Shown: positions 8,177 to 16,121, counted from the first letter of the stretch. The stretch: 26,409 nucleotides of DNA from CAZGSV01 sp964528605 (GCA_964528605.1 CAZGSV010000042.1:1-26409); one strand, 5' to 3'. Numbers and translations: made by a program. The notes: a model not told the origin generated them from the letters alone.

Positions 8177-8934
8177 CGTCCGAGCAAGCGCAGGGCATTG
8201 AGGCCCAGCACCTTGCGCTTGTCCTCCTCGCCAATGCGCGCCCCAGTGATCTTGGCCAAAGTCCCGGCCAGCGTGGCTCCGGCGGAATCGCTGCCGAAGA
8301 TCACCCTATCCGCGCCCAGCACCGCCACCGCCCGTTCGATCATGCCCCTTTCCACGATGCTGCCGCTGGTGTCGGCGCAGGCGTTGGTCTCCCGCAGTGC
8401 CGCGACTCCCCGCTGCCAGTCGCCCCCCAGGTGCGCCACAATGAGTTTAGCCTGCGGATAGAGTCGCGACAACTCGGCCGCCTCCTCCGGCCGGGACTCG
8501 TGCGGCAGATTTCCCGTCATTTTCCACCAAGTGTGCAGTTGAACCGGAACGTCCCTCTCGATGGCGTGTTCGATGACCTCGCGCGCGGGGGCCGACGTGC
8601 AGCGCACCGCGACCCACAACTTGATCCCCACCATGCCCTCCTGCAGGCAACGCTGAACTTCCTGCCGCCAGCCGTGCTCGGTGTTCCCACGCCGTATCGG
8701 CTCCGCCGCAGGATTCACGTAGCACAGCCCCCACACCAGATCGGGATGCCTGCGCATCAGTGCGAGCGTCTGGTCGTTCGCGGCCACGCACTGCTGCGTG
8801 GTCGGCACATAGGACCAGTCGCCGAGGGAGGCAACGCAGAGCCGTTCGATGCCCAGCCGCTGCGCGGCCCGCGCCACCGCGGGATCCAACTCCGTGGCGC
8901 CGGGCTCGGCGTGAACGTGCACGTCAACGATCAT
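8170..8934 (-). CDS. Amidohydrolase (TIM-barrel, PF04909-like) with intact metal site
   Basis: The 254-residue protein starts MIVDVHVHAEPG, giving the HxH pair (H6, H8) of the amidohydrolase superfamily. Other expected ligands follow in order: K105 in GIKLW, H134 in VQLHTWW, H168 in LIVAHLGGDW and D216 in IFGSDSAG. Relatives hydrolyse lactones or decarboxylate small acids; the substrate here is unknown. The C-terminal NALRLLG matches the usual end of the family. The ATG at 8934 overlaps the oxidoreductase stop (ATGA) and the gene overlaps the degenerate paralogue by 7 bases. With a sugar-type dehydrogenase upstream, a lactonase step after oxidation is a reasonable hypothesis. Confidence 0.9.
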   Translation of the reverse strand: MIVDVHVHAEPGATELDPAVARAAQRLGIERLCVASLGDWSYVPTTQQCVAANDQTLALMRRHPDLVWGLCYVNPAAEPIRRGNTEHGWRQEVQRCLQEGMVGIKLWVAVRCTSAPAREVIEHAIERDVPVQLHTWWKMTGNLPHESRPEEAAELSRLYPQAKLIVAHLGGDWQRGVAALRETNACADTSGSIVERGMIERAVAVLGADRVIFGSDSAGATLAGTLAKITGARIGEEDKRKVLGLNALRLLGRC

Positions 8935-9962
8935 TGCGACCCGGCGGGGTTCCTTGCCGGCAACTCCACGGGGCGGCCGGTGCGGGAAGACTCGTACACC
9001 GCATTGATGATCTCCACCGCATGTAAGCCGTCCTCACCACTCACCAGCGGAGCACGATGCTCGCGTATGGCGGCTACCAGGTCGTGTATCTGAGCCGTAT
9101 GGCCCGAGACGCCGGACTCGAGCGCCTTGATCTCCGCCTGCACCTTCTCGGTCAGGTCCTGGCCATCGGCAACCCACTTGCGCACGCCCTCGTCCCACAC
9201 GATGCCGCCGCGCTCGCCGTGGAACTCCAGCCGGTTGCCCATATCGGGATTGGACAAAGTCGTGCCTTCCAGCACACCCAGGGCCCCGCTTGCGAACTTG
9301 AGCACCGCGAGGCCAACGTCCTCCGCCTCGATCTTGCGCGCCAGATGATCCGTCGACCCGCACAACTTCGCCACCGGACCCATAATCCACTGCAGCAAGT
9401 CTATGCAGTGCACGCCTTGGTTCATGAGCGCGCCGCCGTCCAGTTCCCAGGTGCCGCGCCAGTCCGCGCTGTCGTAGTAGGCCTGGTCTCGATAGTACTT
9501 AAGGTAGGCGTCGCCGAGGTGCATCTTGCCCAGTTCGCCGCCCTGCACGGCCTGGCGAATCCGCTGGGTCGCGGGCGAGGTGCGGCGTTGGAAAATGACG
9601 GCCAGTTTCACCCCTGCCTCTCGGCACACGCGGATCAGTTCCCGCGCCTTCGAGACTCTCACGTCCATGGGCTTCTCGGTCAGCACGTGCTTGCCGGCGC
9701 GCGCCGCCTGCATGCCCATGTCGGCGTGCAGTCCGCTGGGAGTGCACACGCACACCACCTGCACGGCCGGATCCTTGAGCATCTGCGCGTAATCCTGGTA
9801 GCACTTCAGCTCGCGGCCTTTCGCCCGCGCCTCGGCCTTCTCGGGCACGATGTCGCAGAGGGCCACCAGACGCGCGCCTGGCGCACCCTCGATTCCCTCG
9901 ATGTGGGAGGGGGCAATGTTTCCGCAGCCGACGATGCCGAAACCGAGAGTTTGCTTGCTCAC
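8931..9962 (-). CDS. Gfo/Idh/MocA family oxidoreductase
   Basis: The 343-residue protein has the Rossmann NAD(P)-binding motif GFGIVGCGNIAPSH (residues 7-20), the CTPSGLHADMG segment, the catalytic-lysine motif EKPMDV (K97) and the C-terminal-domain motif GGALMNQGVHCIDLLQW (H185, D188). The family oxidises or reduces sugars and cyclitols such as myo-inositol, glucose derivatives or uronates. The GTG at 9962 is preferred because AAGGAGG lies 8 bases upstream; an upstream ATG at 10019 would add 19 unlike residues. It is the first gene of the run with two amidohydrolases and the DUF151 nuclease, overlapping the next gene as ATGA. Confidence 0.93.
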   Translation of the reverse strand: MSKQTLGFGIVGCGNIAPSHIEGIEGAPGARLVALCDIVPEKAEARAKGRELKCYQDYAQMLKDPAVQVVCVCTPSGLHADMGMQAARAGKHVLTEKPMDVRVSKARELIRVCREAGVKLAVIFQRRTSPATQRIRQAVQGGELGKMHLGDAYLKYYRDQAYYDSADWRGTWELDGGALMNQGVHCIDLLQWIMGPVAKLCGSTDHLARKIEAEDVGLAVLKFASGALGVLEGTTLSNPDMGNRLEFHGERGGIVWDEGVRKWVADGQDLTEKVQAEIKALESGVSGHTAQIHDLVAAIREHRAPLVSGEDGLHAVEIINAVYESSRTGRPVELPARNPAGSQ

Positions 9963-9998
9963 GTTAAGGGCCTCCTTGCGGGCACGGTTGCGCCGCGT

Positions 9999-10007
9999 AT
10001 CATAGCA
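9999..10007 (-). promoter_or_regulatory. Candidate extended -10 promoter of the oxidoreductase operon
   Basis: On the minus strand TGC followed by TATGAT forms an extended -10 element 36 bases before the GTG start at 9962. No -35 stands at the usual distance, which extended -10 promoters can tolerate. Confidence 0.4.
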
Positions 10008-10082
10008 CGACCGCGTCAACGGCGCCGCCCTGGCGGGCGCGCGAAGGGACCCACGATGCGCGCTTACGGGGTGCGTGGCGCG

Positions 10083-11093
10083 CTAGTCGAGAACTTCCGC
10101 GACCTGGAGACCTTCCCGGGCGATGTGGTAGTTGAGAACCTGCGCTCCGGCGGCGGTGAGCGCCTCTTCCACGGCCGCGCGCCGAGAGGGGTCGGCGTAG
10201 GTTATCATCGCCCCCCCCCCGCCGGCGCCGCAGATCTTGCTGGCGGCCGCCCCCGCTTCCTTGGCCGCGTTCATCACTTTCTCGATCTGCGGCGTGGAGA
10301 CCCCGTCGGCCAAGCGTCGGCGGTTCTCCCACTCTTCGCCGATGAGTTGAGAGAAGCGCTCCCAGTTCCACTTGCGCAGTGCCTCCAACATCGCCACCGC
10401 AGTCCTCTTGATGTTGTGCATGCTCTCGCGCGTAGCGGGAATGCCGTCTATGTAAGCCCTCATCATGTCCCAGTTGGTCGCGCCCGAGAAACGGCTCTGC
10501 CCGGTGAAACTCAGGATGATGCGGCTCTCAAGTTCGGGCACTTCCTCGGGAGAAAAGAGCGGCTCCACCTCATTCAGGCCCACGCGGAACCAGATGGCGT
10601 TCACCCCGCCGTGGACCGCCGCATAGTAGTCCTGCTTGCCGGTGGGCACGCGGATGCACTGCGCCTCCAGGTCGGCGGCGTTGCGCACCAGGAACTCAGC
10701 GTCGTAAGGCTGGCCGTTCAGCCGGCAGATGGCGGCGCTCAGAGCGATGAGCAGTGAGGAGGAAGCGCCCAGGCCCGAGCCGTGCGGCGCCTGGTTGTGC
10801 GTGGTCACGTTGACCCCGACGCGCGGCTTGTAAAAGCGCAGCGCGCGCGCGATCAAGTCCAGTTTTCCGCCGAGGGGCAAGACCTCGAGGCTGGGCACCT
10901 GCACGGCCTCGCCCGTGTCCTTGGAGAGAATGTGAATCCTGCGGTCACGCCGCGCCTCCAGGCGTACGTAGGACCCTAGCCGGATGGCGGCGTTGAGCGT
11001 CAGACCCCAGTCCTCGAACAGGTACAAAGGGTAGAGGTCCAGGGTGCCGCCCGCGAGGTCCATTCTGTTCGGCGTGGTCGCTTCAATCACCAT
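10083..11093 (-). CDS. GHMP-family sugar kinase (heptose-7-phosphate kinase/galactokinase-like)
   Basis: The 336-residue product is a GHMP kinase: motif 1 TPNRMDLAGGTLD (residues 7-19), the phosphate-binding loop GSGLGASSSLL (105-115) and the C-terminal Gly-rich motif CGAGGGGAM (around 290). Its overall layout, with VPTGKQDYYAAVHGG and FTGQSRFSG, is most like the HddA-type kinases of D-glycero-D-manno-heptose 7-phosphate and related fucokinase/galactokinase-like proteins. The ATG at 11093 puts the sugar-binding motif near the N-terminus, as usual; the longer start at 11159 adds unlike sequence. It diverges from a GH36 alpha-galactosidase gene, so phosphorylation of a released hexose is possible. 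A run of ten identical bases (10211-10220) encodes part of the Gly-rich motif. Confidence 0.88.
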   Translation of the reverse strand: MVIEATTPNRMDLAGGTLDLYPLYLFEDWGLTLNAAIRLGSYVRLEARRDRRIHILSKDTGEAVQVPSLEVLPLGGKLDLIARALRFYKPRVGVNVTTHNQAPHGSGLGASSSLLIALSAAICRLNGQPYDAEFLVRNAADLEAQCIRVPTGKQDYYAAVHGGVNAIWFRVGLNEVEPLFSPEEVPELESRIILSFTGQSRFSGATNWDMMRAYIDGIPATRESMHNIKRTAVAMLEALRKWNWERFSQLIGEEWENRRRLADGVSTPQIEKVMNAAKEAGAAASKICGAGGGGAMITYADPSRRAAVEEALTAAGAQVLNYHIAREGLQVAEVLD

Positions 11094-11395
11094 TGCCCAG
11101 TTCACTCCGTATCCGGGATTGCCCAGCCTACAAGTACCAGAATTGATTTTGCCGGTCACGGGTTCAGGGTCCGAGAGAAAAGTGAACGTGCGGCGAACTT
11201 TCGGGCCTGCTACCTTCTCCTTAGAGTGTAGAGGCCGACGTGTGGGGTTTATCAGACGCTGAACTGGCCCGCCGCTGCCAAGCGGGCGACGTGGGACGTC
11301 CGCCGCACGCGACGGAGGGGCGCGCTTGCCCTACAATGCCGCCCGTACTGCCGGGGCGCCTGGAAGCGCGTCGCCCCGCGAGCAAGGAGACGGCC
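11094..11395. other. Divergent intergenic region between GHMP kinase and GH36 gene
   Basis: These 302 bases lie between two genes transcribed away from each other, so they should hold both promoters. The only AT-richer patch is about 11128-11150. TACAAT at 11332-11337 is a possible -10 for the GH36 gene, 58 bases before its GTG, without a clear -35. No firm promoter for the kinase was found. Bases 11240-11290 read like the first residues of an ECF sigma factor (see findings). No other gene is visible. Confidence 0.5.
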
Positions 11396-13834
11396 GTGTG
11401 CGTGACCGAGCTTCACAACGATGTGCTCCGCATTGTCGCCGACGTAGAGGGCGCGCTGGAGATTCGCTCGCCGGTTTGGGAGGCGCTCCGCATCGGGTCC
11501 ATCACCGCGGCGGTCACCGCAAACGGCGAGCAATTGCAGACTGCGCGCCGCACGGCCTCGACTGCCAACGGTGAACTGACCGTCACGACGGAGTTCGCAC
11601 CTTTCGCACTCCGCCTCGCGCAACGGTTTGAGATACTCGACCACCGCACGCTCCGCTTGCGCAGCGAATTGCTCAACGAGAGCGGACAGGAGATTCGCCT
11701 GCAGTCGGTTCAACTGCTGCGCGCCGGGCCCGCCCCGAATGCCGCGATCTCCTTCTCCCCGGACCCCTCATCGCTACGCGTCTTCGAGCAGGGCGGTTAC
11801 TGGGCGCGCGTGCGGCAGGCGGGTGCCGCGCGCGATCGCGGCGCAGGGGGGGAAGCGGATTTCGGAACAGCCGCGAGGCATCACTCACAGACGTGCTGGG
11901 CTGCGTACGATACCACCTCGCGAATGGCTCTCGTGGTCGGTTATGAGACGACCGAACGCTGGAACGGCGAGATAGCGACCGAGGAGCAGTCAGACGGCAC
12001 CATCTCCGCCTGGTCCCTCGGCTTCGACGGCGGCGACCTGCTCGTTGAGCCCGGTGAGCGCCTGGTGCTCGAGGACGTGCTGCTCCTAGTCGGGCCTGAC
12101 CCGTGGGAGTTGCTCGAGGCCTATTCCGACATACTGTGCGAGCGTCATCAGGTGCGCATCCTGCCGCAGAGCCCGGTGTCGTGGTGCAGTTGGTATCCGT
12201 ACCGCCTCGGCGTGACCGAGGAGCGCGTGCTCGCCAACGGCAGAATCGCCGCCGAGCGCTTGAAGCCCCTCGGGCTGACAATCATGGAACTCGATCTGGG
12301 CTGGGAGCGCGGCTGGCTGCCCAACGCCTTCGAGGAGAACGACCAGTTCCCGCATGGCCTCGCTTGGCTCGCCGAGCGCCTGAACGAACTCGGCTTTCGC
12401 CTAGGCGCATGGAAGGGGCCGTTCACTATCAGCGAACTCGCCCCACTCGCGCGCGAGCATCCGGAGTGGCTGCTCGGCTCGGAGGAGGAAAAGCCGCTAC
12501 CACTCGGCGAATGGTTTTGGGAGCCGCACGGCCAAACCTACGCGCTCGACCTGACTCATCCGGGCGCGCAGGAGTGGCTGCGGCAGAAGATTCGCTCGCT
12601 GGCTGAGCGCGGGGTGCGCTATCTGAAGCCCGACTTCATCGGCATGGTCGGCGACGGCCGCCTGCGCAACCGCCACGACCGGCATATCGTCGCCGGGGGG
12701 GGCACGGAGGCGGCGCGCATCGGCCTGCGCATCATCCGAGAGGAGATGGAGCGCGGCCACCCCGAGGCGCTCGTGCTCAACTGCGGCGGCCCCGAACTCC
12801 CCGGCACCGGCAACCTCCCGCTGCTTTACACTTGCGAGGACACCGGCAACACCGGCTACGTCGGCTGGGCGCACGCGCGCACCAACTACGGCGGCAACCT
12901 CGCCGGGCACCTGTTCAAACACCGCCGCTGGGGCATCCTCCAGCCCTCGTGCATGTGCGTCGGACTGCCCGGAACGCTCGAGGAGGCCCGCGTGCGCGCG
13001 ACGGCGACGTTCCTGAGCGGCGGGCAGGTGGACATCGGCGACGATCTGACGGTGCTGCCTGAGGACCGGTGGCCGGTGCTCCTTGCCACACTGCCGCCAT
13101 TGGGAATCGCGGTCCGGCCCGTGGACCTCTTCGAGCCCATCTCGGTGAGCTCGCTCAGTTACGAGGGTATGTGCCGAGGCCAAGGCGGCGACGTGGAGGC
13201 CGCGGCCCCGGAGGGCTCCCGCGTATGGCACCTGCCGGTGGCCGCGGATTGGGACGAGTGGCATCTCGTTGGCCTGTTCGACTTTGACCTGCCGGCGCCC
13301 GGCCCTGACGGCAGATTCCCGCTCATCACGCGCTTCGAACTGCCCTTGGAGCGCCTCGGCATCGACCCCGACGGTGTGTATTGGGCCTACGAGTTCTGGT
13401 CGGGGCAGTTCCTAGGGGAAGTGCCCGCGACTCGCGAGAACCCAAAGGGTTACGCGCATCCGGGCGACGCCGCGGCTCTGATCGCGACGCCGGCGCCGGG
13501 CCTGCTCGAGGTTTCCTTCTTCGGGCCGGCGGTGAAGTTGCTGCTGCTACGCCGAGCCAGATCCCATCCCTGGGTCGTCGGCACGACGTTCCACCAAAGC
13601 GGCGGTTGCGAACTCGCGAATGTCGTGTGGGACGAGCGCGGTGTTCTGACCGGCGAGTTGCGCCGTCCCCCGGGGCAGCAGGGCTTCATCGTCATCGCCG
13701 GTGGCGCGGGAACGCCCACTAGCGCGACGGTGGGAGGCCGCCCGGCGCAGCCTCGCGCCGGCGCGAATGGAGCAGTCGTGTTGCCGGTCGTGACGGAAAC
13801 AGAGGTGACGCCGTGGGAGGTGCGGTGGGGGTGA
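11396..13834 (+). CDS. GH36-like alpha-galactosidase
   Basis: The 812-residue protein follows the GH36/GH-D clan plan: an N-terminal beta-supersandwich (about 1-250), a TIM barrel starting at SWCSWYPYRLG (262-272), and a C-terminal beta domain. The predicted nucleophile is D413 in YLKPDFIG and the predicted acid/base is D482 in YTCEDTGNTGYVG. LDLGWERGW and GFRLGAWKGPF are typical early barrel strands. It should release terminal alpha-linked galactose (or a related sugar). No signal peptide is present, so it probably acts on imported oligosaccharides. The GTG at 11396 was chosen because AAGGAG lies 6 bases upstream; the in-frame extension to 11240 has no ribosome site and resembles a different gene's start. 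It diverges from a GHMP kinase, supporting a sugar-salvage role. Confidence 0.88.
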   Translation: MCVTELHNDVLRIVADVEGALEIRSPVWEALRIGSITAAVTANGEQLQTARRTASTANGELTVTTEFAPFALRLAQRFEILDHRTLRLRSELLNESGQEIRLQSVQLLRAGPAPNAAISFSPDPSSLRVFEQGGYWARVRQAGAARDRGAGGEADFGTAARHHSQTCWAAYDTTSRMALVVGYETTERWNGEIATEEQSDGTISAWSLGFDGGDLLVEPGERLVLEDVLLLVGPDPWELLEAYSDILCERHQVRILPQSPVSWCSWYPYRLGVTEERVLANGRIAAERLKPLGLTIMELDLGWERGWLPNAFEENDQFPHGLAWLAERLNELGFRLGAWKGPFTISELAPLAREHPEWLLGSEEEKPLPLGEWFWEPHGQTYALDLTHPGAQEWLRQKIRSLAERGVRYLKPDFIGMVGDGRLRNRHDRHIVAGGGTEAARIGLRIIREEMERGHPEALVLNCGGPELPGTGNLPLLYTCEDTGNTGYVGWAHARTNYGGNLAGHLFKHRRWGILQPSCMCVGLPGTLEEARVRATATFLSGGQVDIGDDLTVLPEDRWPVLLATLPPLGIAVRPVDLFEPISVSSLSYEGMCRGQGGDVEAAAPEGSRVWHLPVAADWDEWHLVGLFDFDLPAPGPDGRFPLITRFELPLERLGIDPDGVYWAYEFWSGQFLGEVPATRENPKGYAHPGDAAALIATPAPGLLEVSFFGPAVKLLLLRRARSHPWVVGTTFHQSGGCELANVVWDERGVLTGELRRPPGQQGFIVIAGGAGTPTSATVGGRPAQPRAGANGAVVLPVVTETEVTPWEVRWG

Positions 13835-13878
13835 GGCGGGCCTCGACAACTGGCCGGCCATTATGGCGGCAGTGTAGT

Positions 13879-13903
13879 GTAGGAGCGGCATTCCTGCCGC
13901 GAC
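13879..13903 (+). repeat. REP hairpin, left of RAYT 1
   Basis: GTAG head at 13879-13882, then GCGGCA (13885-13890), loop TTCC, TGCCGC (13895-13900). Confidence 0.8.
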
Positions 13904-13943
13904 AATCAGTGAAATCGGAACCAAAGTCGAGGCGGTGGCCTGA

Positions 13944-14459
13944 ATGACCACCCGGCCAGAAGGTCGGAAACCGAGTCCTGGGCACCGGGCCCTCCGCAAA
14001 GGACGCGTCTCCGTCGAGAACACGGCTCACTTCGTCACCGCATGCACCTCCGAGTCGCGGCCCGTGTTCCGGGACCCCGCCTGTGCGCACGTAATGGTCG
14101 AGGCGGTGCGCTGGCTCCGACGCTCAGGACGCATCTGGCTGCTCGGTTACATTGTCATGCTGGACCACGTTCACCTCGCGTTGTCGGTGCGCGAGCAGCA
14201 AGCGCTGTCGCGAGTCATCGGAGTGCTTAAGGGGTTCGTCGCGCGGCGACTTGGGGCTGACTTCGGTGTGGCCCGCCCGGTGTGGCAGCCCGGCTTCCAG
14301 GATCGGGCTATCCGCGACCTGCGGCAAGCGCGCGCAGCCCTGGCGTACATTCACGACAACCCCGTGCGGGCAGGCCTCTGCCCAAACGCGCAGGAGTATC
14401 CGTTTTCCAGCGCAAATCCGCGCTCGTCGGGCGAGATCGATTGGTGGTGGCTGGCATAG
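13944..14459 (+). CDS. REP-associated tyrosine transposase (Y1/IS200-like), RAYT 1
   Basis: The 171-residue protein belongs to the Y1 HUH transposase superfamily, RAYT branch. The metal-binding HUH motif is in VMLDHVHLALS and the single catalytic tyrosine is expected in ALAYIHDNPVRAGL. GVLKGFVARRL and VWQPGFQDRAIRD are also usual for RAYTs. The gene appears full length and undisrupted. RAYTs cut and join single-stranded REP DNA and are usually domesticated single-copy genes rather than freely moving elements. Inverted REP hairpins sit 40 bases upstream and 6 bases downstream. GAGG at 13929-13932 is a weak ribosome site for the ATG at 13944. Confidence 0.92.
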   Translation: MTTRPEGRKPSPGHRALRKGRVSVENTAHFVTACTSESRPVFRDPACAHVMVEAVRWLRRSGRIWLLGYIVMLDHVHLALSVREQQALSRVIGVLKGFVARRLGADFGVARPVWQPGFQDRAIRDLRQARAALAYIHDNPVRAGLCPNAQEYPFSSANPRSSGEIDWWWLA

Positions 14460-14465
14460 TACCGA

Positions 14466-14490
14466 GTCGCGGCAAGAATGCCGCTCCTAC
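14466..14490 (-). repeat. REP hairpin, right of RAYT 1
   Basis: Inverted copy of the left hairpin: GCGGCA (14469-14474), loop AGAA, TGCCGC (14479-14484), CTAC (the reverse of GTAG) at 14487-14490. Confidence 0.8.
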
Positions 14491-14528
14491 AGGACAGGGG
14501 GACCCGCGCAGGCGTTCACCCCCTGCGT

Positions 14529-14590
14529 GTAGGGGACGGCCGCCTGGCCGTCCCGTGAGGACACTGGGCGACTCACCGAGTCGCCCCTAC
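14529..14590. repeat. REPIN-like pair of inverted hairpins
   Basis: A 62-base unit runs from GTAGGGG (14529-14535) to CCCCTAC (14584-14590). It holds two hairpins: GGGACGGCC (14533-14541) with GGCCGTCCC (14546-14554), and GGGCGACTC (14566-14574) with GAGTCGCCC (14578-14586). Two opposed GTAG-headed hairpins are the layout of a REPIN. Confidence 0.75.
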
Positions 14591-14621
14591 GAAGGGCGGC
14601 CACAGGAGGCGAAAATGACGC

Positions 14622-14647
14622 GGGAGGGCCAGGCGGCCCTCCCCTAC
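14622..14647 (-). repeat. Single REP hairpin
   Basis: GGGAGGGCC (14622-14630), loop AGGC, GGCCCTCCC (14635-14643), then CTAC; a 9-bp stem with the GTAG head on the minus strand. It ends 28 bases before the ribosome site of the next gene. Confidence 0.7.
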
Positions 14648-14688
14648 GCGCTCACCGTCAATCCCGAACGTGCTAGGAGGCGATGGAG

Positions 14689-15951
14689 ATGCAGATAACA
14701 GTGTTGCTGGCAGCCTTGGCTCTGGGAGTTCCGGGGTGGGAGGCCACCGTGCCGCCTGCGGTGAGCCCCGCCGAACCGCCCGTCAGTTACAACGTCCGCG
14801 ACTTCGGCGCGGTCGGCGACGGCAAGGTAGATGACACCGCGGCCTTCGAGGCGGCGATGCGCGCGGCGAGCCAGGCCGGCGGCGGCTTGGTCTCGATCCC
14901 CACCGGCAATTACTTCATCGCCGGGAACCTCGACGTGCCCGACCACGTGACCCTCGAGGGCGTCTTCCGGGCCCCGACGGCGCGCACGCAGAACCTCGGC
15001 TCAACGCTGCTCGCCGTGGCCGACAAGGGCAACCCTGACGGCCAGCCGTTCATCACCTTGCACGCCAACTCGACCCTCCACGGGCTGACCGTCTTCTACC
15101 CGGAGCAAACGCTCACCGACCCGCCCCTCGCTTACCCCTGGACCGTGCGCGGCATCGGCGACAACTGCTCCATCGTGGACGTGCTGCTGGTGAACCCCTA
15201 TCAGGCCGTGGACTTCGGCACCTATCCCGCCGGCCGCCACTACATCAAGGGCCTCTACTCGCAGGCGCTCTACAAGGGCATCTTCGTGGACCAGTGCTAT
15301 GACATCGGCCGCATCGAGGACGTGCACCTGTGGCCTTTCTGGGACACCGGCGGCTTTCCCAGGGAGTTCACGCTGCGCGAGGGCGAGGCCTTCATTCTCG
15401 GCCGCACGGACTGGGAGTACATGGTCAATTGCTTCTGCATCGGCTACAAGGTGGGCTACCACTTCATCCGCACCAACGCAGGCGAGCCCAACGTTGTGTT
15501 GACCCAGTGCGGCTCGGACGTCGGGCCGTGCGCGGTGCAGGTGGACGCCTCTCAGGGCCACGCGGGCGTGGTCTTCACCAACGGCCAGTTCATGGCGGGC
15601 ATCCAGATCAAGGACACCAACTCCGGCCCGGTGAAGTTCATGGGCTGCGGCTTCTGGGGCATCGAGAGTACGACCTCGCACGCGGTCAACGAGGGCAACG
15701 GGCAGGTCACTTTTGACGGGTGCCACTTCAACGGCTGGGACCGGGGCGCGACCGGCGCGCCCTGTATTCACGCCAAGAGCGGCGGGCTGGCGGTGATGGC
15801 GTGCGACTTCATGGACGAGGGGAAGAACCAGATAACGCTGGAGCCGGAGGTTGAAGCCGCGGTCATCGTCGGCAATCGGCTGCGCGGCGGGGCCAAGATA
15901 GACAACCGCAGCCAGGGAGATGTGCAGATAGGGCTGAACGCGAGCAAGTAG
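14689..15951 (+). CDS. Exported pectate-lyase-fold (right-handed beta-helix) protein
   Basis: The 420-residue protein starts with a short signal peptide (MQITVLLAALALGVPGWEA). It continues with YNVRDFGAVGDGKVDDTAAF, the hallmark opening of the pectate lyase superfamily (PF12708-type, shared with GH28, epimerases and phage tail proteins). Gly-rich beta-helix coils follow (VSIPTGNYFIAGNLDVPDHV, then many short strand-turn repeats to the end). No specific catalytic set could be assigned; a lyase, hydrolase or epimerase of polysaccharides is possible. AGGAGG (14675-14680) lies 8 bases before the ATG at 14689 but only 2 before the ATG at 14683, so the second is preferred. It follows the REP cluster and seems to be transcribed alone. 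Confidence 0.85.
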   Translation: MQITVLLAALALGVPGWEATVPPAVSPAEPPVSYNVRDFGAVGDGKVDDTAAFEAAMRAASQAGGGLVSIPTGNYFIAGNLDVPDHVTLEGVFRAPTARTQNLGSTLLAVADKGNPDGQPFITLHANSTLHGLTVFYPEQTLTDPPLAYPWTVRGIGDNCSIVDVLLVNPYQAVDFGTYPAGRHYIKGLYSQALYKGIFVDQCYDIGRIEDVHLWPFWDTGGFPREFTLREGEAFILGRTDWEYMVNCFCIGYKVGYHFIRTNAGEPNVVLTQCGSDVGPCAVQVDASQGHAGVVFTNGQFMAGIQIKDTNSGPVKFMGCGFWGIESTTSHAVNEGNGQVTFDGCHFNGWDRGATGAPCIHAKSGGLAVMACDFMDEGKNQITLEPEVEAAVIVGNRLRGGAKIDNRSQGDVQIGLNASK

Positions 15952-16021
15952 ATGGCGGGTGGGCGCCGGCCCGTGGAGGCAGGGCTCCCGCTTGCCCGCC
16001 GAAGGAGGGCGCGCGCCCATC

Positions 16022-16045
16022 GTAGGGGCGCATTGTCATACGCCC
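16022..16045 (+). repeat. Degenerate GTAG-headed hairpin
   Basis: GTAG (16022-16025) then GGGCG (16026-16030), a ten-base loop and CGCCC (16041-16045). It resembles the nearby REPs but has a shortened stem. Confidence 0.45.
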
Positions 16046-16121
16046 GGCCGGCTTTGCCGAACGCGCGCGGCGGTGTTAACGTTGGGCAGTTGGTAGCAGC
16101 ATGCCTCGGGAGACCAATTGA

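Larger units (their letters stand above)
13879..14490 (+). mobile_element. RAYT element bracketed by inverted REP hairpins
   Basis: A RAYT gene is enclosed by two GTAG-headed hairpins facing each other. The arms (13878-13903 and 14466-14491) match over 26 bases with one mismatch. Each arm is itself a hairpin, with stem GCGGCA/TGCCGC and a four-base loop. This layout is what is known for RAYT genes with their cognate REPs. Confidence 0.85.

Noticed and set aside
9057..10757. Long open frame (566 codons) on the plus strand
   Set aside because: It lies fully antisense to the oxidoreductase and GHMP kinase, which both show family motifs, and reads as low-information His/Arg/Leu-rich sequence usual for GC-rich shadow frames.
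11240..11395. N-terminal extension of the GH36 protein
   Set aside because: The extension has no ribosome site or family match, while AAGGAG precedes the GTG at 11396.
13879..13903. Hairpins around RAYT 1 as intrinsic terminators
   Set aside because: No T-run follows, and the same sequence occurs inverted on the other side of the gene, which fits REP better.
15952..16121. Small precursor peptide for the radical SAM enzyme
   Set aside because: The only frames here are Arg/Ala-rich, run into the radical SAM gene in another frame, and lack a ribosome site at the right place.
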